In this document: one piece after another, positions 9,167 to 16,845 of the stretch
Numbering within the stretch: the stretch's first letter is position 1
Layout: every line of letters starts with the position of its first letter
From: an uncultured Draconibacterium sp.
GTDB lineage: Bacteria; Bacteroidota; Bacteroidia; Bacteroidales; Prolixibacteraceae
Reading direction: 5' to 3'
Assembly (NCBI RefSeq): GCF_963676735.1
Contig: NZ_OY781464.1
Coordinates: 1,707,001 to 1,771,000 of the forward strand
DNA: 64,000 nt
Program-made: the position numbers and the translations under genes
The notes under the pieces: generated by a model
What the model saw: only the letters and a program-made list of their open reading frames with translations
Told to the model about the DNA's origin: nothing
Databases searched by the model: none

Positions 9167-10432
9167 TTAAAACGAAAAACCAAATTCCAATTCAAACTGA
9201 TTCATTTCAATTTCAATGGTCTGACCCGATGGAGTATCAAGCGGATTAGCCCCTTCAACACTACTGTTCATGGCATAGTTAAAGGCCATATGAAATTTAT
9301 TGCCACTTTTGCCAACTTCTTTTGAGAAACCAAGAGCTATTTGGTTTTGAATAACCCCAGGAGCCAGAATATTAAACATTACTTCCGATTCTGGAATTGG
9401 GTTGTCGCCAATAGAAAGTCCTGCTCTGAAGTCCCATGTTTCAACACCGGCATAATTAAAACCAAGTTTATAAACCATAATGTTTTCCCAGCCAAAGCCG
9501 GCTCCATCAGTAGTTCCTAATGGCGATTGCATTAAGTTAGGCAACATTGGGTTACCAATTGAATTAACATCGCCAAACATAATTTGCTTTACATCTGCCA
9601 TTACGGTAAAATCCTGAGCCAGTTCCCACGATATACCAACAGTCCAGCTCGATGGAATATCAAAATCGCCCTGTTCGGCAAATAAACCGGCATAATCATC
9701 AAATTCACTCATCCATACTTTTGACTGGTAAGTAACACCAATGGCAAAATTATCGGTTAAATGACCGAGGTATCCAATTTTAAAACCATAGCCAAAACCA
9801 CTATCCGTTCCGTTACCCGAAACTGCGGAAGGATTAGATGAAAACGCACCAAACGCAGTAAGGCCTTCTGCTTCGAAATATTGGTAGGCCAATACTCCGG
9901 TTATACCAATACTGTGGTTTTCACCCAGTTTTTGCGAATAACTAATGTTTCCAAAAAGTTGCGCCAGATTTACCCCCGTTCTTTCTGAGGTAGGGTCGTA
10001 AAAAGTTGCAGTAGGATAATCGGTATTCATTCCGCCATTTCCAAATAAGGTAGCAGAAATGCTTGAATTGTCGCTTACCATCCAGTTTGCTCCTAAAGAT
10101 GGAATGATAAAAAGTTTGCTGTCGCTTTCAATAGTTCCGGGCATTAAGCCAAAAGTTCCTTCCATGCCTGAAGGATTTCCGGTAATGGTATATTGGCGGT
10201 TCGGATTAAAAAAGTTAACGCCCAACTGGTATTGACTTCCCAAAAACACATTGCCGGCAGGGTTGCCATTAATTAAAGAACCCTGGTAAAATGCAATGCC
10301 TGCACCGGCAAGTCCTTTGTTAATCGTTCCGTATCCGGTACTAAAATAACCATCGGTTGCGTACAGCTGTGCGCTTATAAGAATACCTGCCACAAACAAG
10401 GCAAGAGTTTTAATGCTTAAATGTTGTTTCAT
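9167..10432 (-). CDS. OMPP1/FadL/TodX family outer-membrane transport protein
   Basis: This 421-residue protein starts with a signal peptide (MKQHLSIKTLALFVAGILISAQ then LYA) and continues with DGYFSTGYGTINKGLAGAG, the N-terminal hatch pattern of FadL-type channels with the NPAG box soon after. The rest alternates short hydrophobic and polar stretches, as in a 14-strand barrel, and ends in FELEFGFSF with the terminal Phe of outer-membrane proteins. The frame is open upstream to 10555, but the signal peptide fixes the start at ATG 10432. It probably lets hydrophobic compounds such as long-chain fatty acids across the outer membrane; the actual ligand is unknown. Confidence 0.88.
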   Translation of the reverse strand: MKQHLSIKTLALFVAGILISAQLYATDGYFSTGYGTINKGLAGAGIAFYQGSLINGNPAGNVFLGSQYQLGVNFFNPNRQYTITGNPSGMEGTFGLMPGTIESDSKLFIIPSLGANWMVSDNSSISATLFGNGGMNTDYPTATFYDPTSERTGVNLAQLFGNISYSQKLGENHSIGITGVLAYQYFEAEGLTAFGAFSSNPSAVSGNGTDSGFGYGFKIGYLGHLTDNFAIGVTYQSKVWMSEFDDYAGLFAEQGDFDIPSSWTVGISWELAQDFTVMADVKQIMFGDVNSIGNPMLPNLMQSPLGTTDGAGFGWENIMVYKLGFNYAGVETWDFRAGLSIGDNPIPESEVMFNILAPGVIQNQIALGFSKEVGKSGNKFHMAFNYAMNSSVEGANPLDTPSGQTIEIEMNQFELEFGFSF

Positions 10433-10460
10433 AATAATTGTAAGCTTATAGTTTATAAGA

Positions 10461-10468
10461 CAAAGGTA
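10461..10468 (-). promoter_or_regulatory. -7 promoter element of the FadL-like gene
   Basis: The reverse strand reads TACCTTTG, an exact TAnnTTTG, 28 bases before ATG 10432. This also argues against the longer reading frame starting at 10555. Confidence 0.5.
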
Positions 10469-10500
10469 TTCGCCAATATTAAATCTTCTAATTTGTAGAT

Positions 10501-10516
10501 TATGATACATATCATA
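10501..10516. promoter_or_regulatory. Inverted repeat, possible operator
   Basis: TATGAT-ACAT-ATCATA is a perfect 6-base inverted repeat with a 4-base spacer, just upstream of the promoter of the FadL-like gene. The position fits a regulator site, but no regulator is implicated. Confidence 0.3.
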
Positions 10517-10674
10517 AGCAAAAAGAACAGAGCTGACATGCCTCATTAAATCCATCGCTTAAAAAATTAGGTGCCAACATTATTTTAGCTTTCTAATCAT
10601 TAAAAAATTACTAATCTACACCTAAATTAGCATGAAATACATATATAGTTTCTCCGAATGAAACATCTATTCCG

Positions 10675-10682
10675 TATTTTTG
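10675..10682 (+). promoter_or_regulatory. -7 promoter element of the large PEPCK-like gene
   Basis: TATTTTTG matches TAnnTTTG and lies 27 bases before ATG 10710. The -33 position is not well matched. Confidence 0.4.
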
Positions 10683-10709
10683 TTATCAGGATTAGAAAAG
10701 TAAATAATT

Positions 10710-13700
10710 ATGAGTAAAAATTCGATGCCTTCAAAACAGAGTAAAAGAGACAGGCGCGACATGATTCAATATATCAATCTTCAACTGGCCTCCCTAGGTC
10801 AACCTACATATATTGATAACAGTGAAGCAGGTACCAGATTTGCCAACGAAAAGTTTCAAATCTTAACGGAAGGTTTGATTAATAGTTTTAAGGAGAAATC
10901 CCGTTTATTAGGAGACCAGTTGTCGCCGGCTGATACCCGAATACAAAATTTTATCGACGACTATTTAAAAGAAGTGGAATTTGCAAAAGATTACCGCTTA
11001 CCCAACAATACCCTGGTTCTAAACCAAAAAGGTATGGCTCGCGAATTGAGTTTGCCACCTAACGGAAAAGAGTTTAAGAATGAATTGTTGAGCTCTTATC
11101 GTTTGAAGCAGGGAATTTTAAATAATCCTGTTCACGACAAGCGAACAACTAAAGGTACTTTCCATATTGTTCGTGGCGGGTTACCGGTGCCATTAGACAA
11201 AAAAGAAGTACCAAAAATTACTTTTGCCCACATGTTGCATTCGGCATTTCACGAATCGCCTGATGATATGAAACTGCTGCCATTTACATCGCTGATGGAA
11301 GACAAGGCAAAAGTATTTGTTTCGTTATTACTGCGCCCAACCGTTTGCCCCGAAGTTCCGGGTGTAATAAGCGAGAAAAGCCTTGAAGTGCGGTTTTTTG
11401 CACCAGGAGGTTTGGTGAGTAACCTCGATTTTGTTGAGAATATTTTTGGAAATGCAGGCGATCATAACCTGGCAATAAACGATGCTGCACTTGATGTTGA
11501 ACATTGGACCGGGCATACCGGATGTATAATCTTGGCACCACATTTAATTCGGTTGAAGAAAAAAGATGTGGGCTTACCGCATTACGACGATGCTTCTGAG
11601 CGCCAGAAACGCGATGGCATGTGTTGGAAAGATGAAAATGAGTTGTACAATGATGGAACAGCATTTAAGCTTACGTGTAGAGACGAACGAGGAGTAGTGG
11701 TTACCATAATCGCCGATAATTATTACGGCTACTCGAAGAAAGAAATTAAAACACAAATTGGTTACTCGGCCAACTTGTTTGGTTTGGTAGAGGAGGAGCA
11801 TGCAGGTGGTGCCATTGCTTTTCCGCGAGGTAATATGAGCGACAGTGTATTTGGCGCTAATTTTACCAGTAAATTTGAAAAACCTTATTCTTTTGAAGAG
11901 GCGAAAAAATTATTGGATGACCGCATTAAAGTGCAACCCGGAAATTATGCCATTGATAAAAAATATGAAAACATAATTTATATTCCTGAAAATGCAGATA
12001 TTGACGTAGAAAAGAGCGCTGTTAGCTGGTTATATAAAAATAAGGAATATCAATTAAAGCTTTCGCCTAAAAAAGTTTATGTGCATCCCACAGGGCATAA
12101 ATTCGAATTGGTAAAACATCCAACACAGCAAATGTGGCGGATTATTGATACCGCTCCTGAAGGCATGTTCTGCCATAAGCCAAGTACAGTTTCGGGAGGT
12201 GGAAAATCAGAAATTTCTAAATCGATGCAAAATGCCATTAAATATGGTTATTTCTACATCGAGAATTTGGAAGAAGCTGAAAATATGGTGGATGAAATTA
12301 TCAACCGCGACTATTCAAATCGATGGAAAAATATTCGACCTGATGCCGATCCCTCACGTCCATTCTTAAGTAAAGAGCGTGCGTTAGGTTCAGCTGTTAA
12401 ATTATTAACACCATCTGATCAGTACAGCGACGAGTACAACCAGTTTTTAAAAGATATTCCGGAGAATGTACGAACATTGGCATTTTTTGTAAAACGCCAC
12501 TACCGGGGCAATGAAGAACGTGGGTTGAAATGGCGTGAACTATTTAATGTAGAAATAGTAAATGGTCGTCCGGGTAATGCTTTGCAGTACAAGCACAATC
12601 CTATTGTAGCGAGTTACGTTCGTATAGGATTTAACCAGGAAGGGCGTTGGTTCCTGCACAAGTTACGTTCTGATTTTGTTCCAAGTATGAAAATTCAGAC
12701 CGAAGATGATATTTCTGCAACAATAACAGTGCCTGCCAACCAGGTGTCGCATTTAAACGAAGAGTACAGCAATCCGAGTATAAAGCTGGTGGCCAACTGC
12801 GAAAGTCACTTATTTCAGCGTCCTGACGAAGCTGTAATTCGGGGCTACGATAAAGAAGCCGAAAAAGAAATTGTTGATAATGGCACCTTCCTTACCAATT
12901 ACGAACCACTGTCAAAAGCAAATGCGCAAGCGTTATTGGATGACGCCATTAGTTTTGAGAAATACACTAAGCCGGTTAAAGATTTTATAAAAAGGGTGGT
13001 TGAAAGCGAAAGCGACAACTATTTTGTTACTCCTTCGCATCCGAGAATTGTTGACGGAGAACCAACAAAAAATCCAAGGTACCTGCAACGTAATATATTT
13101 AAAAACGAAACCCTGGATTCGTACCTAGCAGAAATTGGTGTGCGTTTGCATCGTAAAATAAAATCAAAAGATCCGGTTGTTTGGCCTGTAAATGCTGTTC
13201 TTCCCGGGCGAAGGAATAATCCGATTGACAAAAAAGCAGGCATTCGTCCGCTGGCGGTTTATAACCCGATCCACTACCAGGAATTACCGGAGTTGTTCAT
13301 GGATTTTATTGCAAGTATTACCGGAAAATCACCATCAACAACAGGTGCTGGTCTTGAAGGTGCACTTACCAAAGGACCATTTAATATGTTGGTGCCAACC
13401 ACCGACTTGAACAATGCATTACTATCTTATATTTTAACAGAATATCAGGGATTTAGCTCAGCAGCAGGTTATATTGGACACGAGAACCGTTTTGATCATG
13501 ATATCAGTATTCTTATTCCTGAGATTTGGGCACGTTTAGTTCCTGAAGACCGCGATCCGAAGAAACTGATTGAAAATGGCTGTTTGGAGAAACTGGAAGA
13601 TTTTGAGTATGAAGGTAAAAAAATATTGGCCAGCCGTTTAGGATACAGGATTACCAAAAATTTTGCTTTCCGTTGTATGAACCGTTTATTTGATGAACCT

Positions 13701-14189
13701 TTGGCAGTATTTAACGAACGGATGTTAAAGCCGGAATTACAAGACATGGAAGCTTATGTTGATGGTATTAACAATATAACTGAGGCTATGCAACGCGCAG
13801 CACTGCCATTTTTTGAAGATGGAAGTGTGGAAGCAGCCATACCTCCATTAAAGGTTTTATTAAATGTTATGGCATACGGCCATTACGAGGGCAAAGACAT
13901 TAGCGACCCGGAATTACGAAAACTGTTCGACAGGGAAGAAGTATTAAAAAGCAACTGGTATAAAGCACGCTTAAAAAGAAAACAAGAGAAAGATATTGCA
14001 TTTTACATTGAGCAAATTGGTTACCTTGAAGATTTTATGGCCAATGAAATAAATTCAGTATTAGTTGAAGAGATGAATATTAATGACCGATTAGAAAAAG
14101 CAAAAGCTTGTTTGGCCCATGTTGAATCAAAACAATACCTGAAAGAACTGGTGGGAACCATTGGTGTTGATCCTTTATTTAAGAAGTAA
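10710..14189 (+). CDS. Large protein resembling PPi-type phosphoenolpyruvate carboxykinase
   Basis: This is a 1159-residue soluble protein without signal peptide or membrane segments. Length and general appearance fit the diphosphate-dependent PEP carboxykinases of Entamoeba and propionibacteria (about 1100-1150 residues), which interconvert PEP plus PPi/CO2 with oxaloacetate plus phosphate. A glycine-rich P-loop-like block SGGGKSE sits at residues 495-501, where a phosphate-binding loop would be expected. Other conserved-looking blocks are FFAPGGLVSNLDF (about 229) and the C-terminal GHENRFDHDIS. I recognise the family by overall resemblance, not by an alignment, so the call is tentative; a conserved protein of unknown function is the alternative. 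Monocistronic: own -7 element and a strong terminator directly after. Confidence 0.5.
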   Translation: MSKNSMPSKQSKRDRRDMIQYINLQLASLGQPTYIDNSEAGTRFANEKFQILTEGLINSFKEKSRLLGDQLSPADTRIQNFIDDYLKEVEFAKDYRLPNNTLVLNQKGMARELSLPPNGKEFKNELLSSYRLKQGILNNPVHDKRTTKGTFHIVRGGLPVPLDKKEVPKITFAHMLHSAFHESPDDMKLLPFTSLMEDKAKVFVSLLLRPTVCPEVPGVISEKSLEVRFFAPGGLVSNLDFVENIFGNAGDHNLAINDAALDVEHWTGHTGCIILAPHLIRLKKKDVGLPHYDDASERQKRDGMCWKDENELYNDGTAFKLTCRDERGVVVTIIADNYYGYSKKEIKTQIGYSANLFGLVEEEHAGGAIAFPRGNMSDSVFGANFTSKFEKPYSFEEAKKLLDDRIKVQPGNYAIDKKYENIIYIPENADIDVEKSAVSWLYKNKEYQLKLSPKKVYVHPTGHKFELVKHPTQQMWRIIDTAPEGMFCHKPSTVSGGGKSEISKSMQNAIKYGYFYIENLEEAENMVDEIINRDYSNRWKNIRPDADPSRPFLSKERALGSAVKLLTPSDQYSDEYNQFLKDIPENVRTLAFFVKRHYRGNEERGLKWRELFNVEIVNGRPGNALQYKHNPIVASYVRIGFNQEGRWFLHKLRSDFVPSMKIQTEDDISATITVPANQVSHLNEEYSNPSIKLVANCESHLFQRPDEAVIRGYDKEAEKEIVDNGTFLTNYEPLSKANAQALLDDAISFEKYTKPVKDFIKRVVESESDNYFVTPSHPRIVDGEPTKNPRYLQRNIFKNETLDSYLAEIGVRLHRKIKSKDPVVWPVNAVLPGRRNNPIDKKAGIRPLAVYNPIHYQELPELFMDFIASITGKSPSTTGAGLEGALTKGPFNMLVPTTDLNNALLSYILTEYQGFSSAAGYIGHENRFDHDISILIPEIWARLVPEDRDPKKLIENGCLEKLEDFEYEGKKILASRLGYRITKNFAFRCMNRLFDEPLAVFNERMLKPELQDMEAYVDGINNITEAMQRAALPFFEDGSVEAAIPPLKVLLNVMAYGHYEGKDISDPELRKLFDREEVLKSNWYKARLKRKQEKDIAFYIEQIGYLEDFMANEINSVLVEEMNINDRLEKAKACLAHVESKQYLKELVGTIGVDPLFKK

Positions 14190-14216
14190 TTTTATTCAGA
14201 ATTGTTAAAAATATAA

Positions 14217-14248
14217 GGGTTCATTTGCATAGCAAATGAACCCTTTTT
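14217..14248 (+). terminator. Intrinsic terminator after the PEPCK-like gene
   Basis: A perfect 12-base stem GGGTTCATTTGC/GCAAATGAACCC with a 3-base loop is followed by TTTTT, 27 bases beyond the stop codon. Confidence 0.92.
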
Positions 14249-14333
14249 GTTGGCTGCAATAAACAAAACCAGTAGTTGAAAGGTTGTTGTTGGTAGTGTA
14301 TCAAAAATGTTATAAACCAAATTAGTAAGCACT

Positions 14334-14948
14334 ATGAATTCCAGAAAACTTTCAACTCTGACCGGTATCAGTTATCTGATAATTTTTTTTACCGCTATTT
14401 ATGCCAACTTTTTTATGCTTGAGGCACTTAAAGAAAATCCCTTAGAAACTATTCTGCATCAACAGCTGGTGGTGCGTACGGGAATTTTAGCCTTTTTAAT
14501 AACCGTGGTTTTTGATGTAGTAGTGGCATGGGGACTTTTTGAGTTGTATAAAAAGCACTTGCTTACCCGTTTAAGTACCTATTTTAGGCTCATGCACGCA
14601 GCAATTATGGCTGTGGCTATTTTCGCACTGGTACTTTCGCTAAGTTCAGTTTCGGGGGAAGAAGTTACACAGCGGGTAAATACTTTTGAGATTATATGGT
14701 TAATCGGATTGTTCTTTTTTGGTGCCCACCTGATTTTACTGGCAAGAATTATTGAACGCCCCAGATGGATTGCGCTTTTTATATTGTTGGCCGGTATAAT
14801 GTATATGGTTGATACCGGCGCGCATTTTCTTCTGCCAAACTATACTGATTATGCCGATTTATTCCTCGCACTGGTTGCCATTCCAAGTATTTTTGGCGAA
14901 ATGGCATTTACCGTTTGGTTACTTGTAAAAGGTGGTAAAAAGCTCTGA
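14334..14948 (+). CDS. DUF4386 domain-containing membrane protein
   Basis: This 204-residue integral membrane protein has about six hydrophobic helices. It matches the DUF4386 pattern: an N-terminal SRKLSTLTGISYLIIFFTAIY helix, a central FELYKK loop after the second or third helix, and the LIFLARIIERPRW-like loop (here LILLARIIERPRW) before the last helices. The function of this family is unknown. The gene stands alone between the terminator at 14248 and a convergent gamma-glutamyltransferase gene. No motif suggests an enzyme. Confidence 0.75.
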   Translation: MNSRKLSTLTGISYLIIFFTAIYANFFMLEALKENPLETILHQQLVVRTGILAFLITVVFDVVVAWGLFELYKKHLLTRLSTYFRLMHAAIMAVAIFALVLSLSSVSGEEVTQRVNTFEIIWLIGLFFFGAHLILLARIIERPRWIALFILLAGIMYMVDTGAHFLLPNYTDYADLFLALVAIPSIFGEMAFTVWLLVKGGKKL

Positions 14949-15033
14949 TAAATCGTTTTTTCGTCGCGAAATAAAACAAGTGTCTTGTGTCTTTTTTGTA
15001 GCAATTTAAATTCTATCAGGTTGGATAAAATTA

Positions 15034-16722
15034 CTAAAAACCTGCTGCCTGCCCGTCTTTTCGCGACTCTGAAGCACCGTAATAAACCTTGTTTTTTTTA
15101 TCAAATAATATGGCCTGATAGCCACCATAAGGCCCCAATGCATAGCCAATTCGGTGCCCTTTGCTCATTAACTCACGAATTATGTGGTAATCAAAACCTG
15201 TTTCCAGCGAAACGCGTCCTCCGTCGTTCATAGTACTGCCGGTTGGTTGGCTCGAGCCATCATGACTAATGCGTGGTGCATCGCCGGCTTCCTGCAGGTT
15301 CATTCCAAAATCAATCAGGTTACAAATAATTTGTACATGGCCCTGTGGTTGCATAGCGCCTCCCATTAAACCAAAACTAATGTAGGGGTCTCCATCTTTT
15401 GTAATAAATGCCGGGATAATGGTGTGGAACGGGCGTTTATGCGGCTCGTAAACATTCATGTGTCCTTCTTTAAGTGCAAACAGTTCGCCACGGTCTTGCA
15501 AAATAAAACCCAATTTGCCGGGAGTCATGCCCGATCCCATGCCGCGGTAATTACTCTGAATTAAGGAAACCATATTTCCTGCTTTGTCGGCAGTGGTAAG
15601 GTAAATAGTGTTGCCTTGTTCTAATTCTCCGGCCGGATAAGAGCGGGCTGCACGGTTTGCATTAATCAGTGCCGCTCTTTCCTTTCCGTATTCTTTTGAT
15701 ATTAATTCTTCAATAGGAATAGTATTAAAATCCATATCGGAATAATATTTTGCACGGTCTTCGTAAGCCAGTTTTTTTGCTTCAATAAACAGGTGCATGT
15801 ACTCCGCACTTCCAAAGCCCATGTTGCCAATATCAAACCGTTCTAAAATGTTTAACATTTGTAAAACTGCAGTTCCCTGTCCGTTTGGTGGAAGCTCCCA
15901 AACATCGTAGCCACGGTAGTTTGTTGAGATCGGATCGACCCATTCTGATGTGTGATCTTCAAAATCACGAAGGCTTAAAAATCCACCTTCTTCCCGTATA
16001 TATTTTACAATTTTTTCGGCAATTTCACCTTTGTAAAAAGCATCACGTCCATGCTCTGCAATTAAGCTCAGCGTATTTGCTAAATAAGGATTCTTAAAAA
16101 TTTCTCCTTTTTGAGGGGCTTTTCCATTTGGCATATAAATTTCTTCAAATCCACGGTAGTGTTTTAAAAAATTAGCGCTTCGTGCCCAATAATATGCAAT
16201 AAGTTCGCTTAGCGGAAAACCTTCGCGGGCATAAGAGATGGCCGGATTCAGAATGGTTTTAATGGGTAAGCTGCCAAATCGTTCGTGTAACTCAAACCAT
16301 CCGTCAACACAACCCGGAACCGATACCGGTAGTGGGCCGTACGAAGGAATTTTTTCGTAGCCATTTTCTTTAAAATAGTTCAGGGTGAGTTCGTAGGGCG
16401 ACCGTCCGCTGGCGTTTAAGCCGTACAATTTTTTTGTGTTGGCATCCCATACAATGGCAAAAAGGTCGCCACCAATACCATTGCCTGTCGGCTCAACCAA
16501 GCCTAAAACAGCATTGGCTGCAATGGCTGCATCAATGGCGTTACCGCCAGCTTTAAGTATATCGAGTGCCGCCTGTGTAGCCAATGGCTGACTGGTACAG
16601 GCCATTCCGTTTTGGGCAATAACTTCGCTTCGAGTAGCGAAATTTAGCCCTGTTATTCGGTCTTGGGCAAAAAGGTTAAAGGCGAATGCGATGCTGAAAC
16701 AAAAAAGTGTAAGTTTTTTCAT
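15034..16722 (-). CDS. ggt: Gamma-glutamyltransferase
   Basis: This 562-residue exported enzyme has a signal peptide (MKKLTLFCFSIAFAFNLFAQ) and the Ntn-hydrolase fold of GGT. The N-terminal half has NGMACTSQPLATQAALDILKAGG, GNAIDAA and GNGIGGDLFA. The autoprocessing Thr is probably in GNTIYLTTAD (near residue 370), which aligns with the TTHxSVVD start of the small subunit; the second Thr of the usual TT pair is replaced by Ile. The glycine-rich GMGSGMTPGKLGF loop follows. It would hydrolyse glutathione and gamma-glutamyl peptides in the periplasm. Because the usual TTH is NTI here, it may belong to the GGT-like acylase branch rather than classical GGT. Confidence 0.85.
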   Translation of the reverse strand: MKKLTLFCFSIAFAFNLFAQDRITGLNFATRSEVIAQNGMACTSQPLATQAALDILKAGGNAIDAAIAANAVLGLVEPTGNGIGGDLFAIVWDANTKKLYGLNASGRSPYELTLNYFKENGYEKIPSYGPLPVSVPGCVDGWFELHERFGSLPIKTILNPAISYAREGFPLSELIAYYWARSANFLKHYRGFEEIYMPNGKAPQKGEIFKNPYLANTLSLIAEHGRDAFYKGEIAEKIVKYIREEGGFLSLRDFEDHTSEWVDPISTNYRGYDVWELPPNGQGTAVLQMLNILERFDIGNMGFGSAEYMHLFIEAKKLAYEDRAKYYSDMDFNTIPIEELISKEYGKERAALINANRAARSYPAGELEQGNTIYLTTADKAGNMVSLIQSNYRGMGSGMTPGKLGFILQDRGELFALKEGHMNVYEPHKRPFHTIIPAFITKDGDPYISFGLMGGAMQPQGHVQIICNLIDFGMNLQEAGDAPRISHDGSSQPTGSTMNDGGRVSLETGFDYHIIRELMSKGHRIGYALGPYGGYQAILFDKKNKVYYGASESRKDGQAAGF

Positions 16723-16845
16723 GATGAAAATTTTGAGTACAGAGAATCTTGTTTTAGTTCTCGTCTATAAAAATAAAAAAATCTGGTTTCTATAAATAAA
16801 AATTGAATTAGCTTTGGCTTTTACACCAAATATCAAACTACATTT

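Noticed and set aside
11284..11664. 126-residue antisense frame in the PEPCK-like gene
   Set aside because: The opposing 1159-residue frame is continuous and has coding character; this is a shadow.
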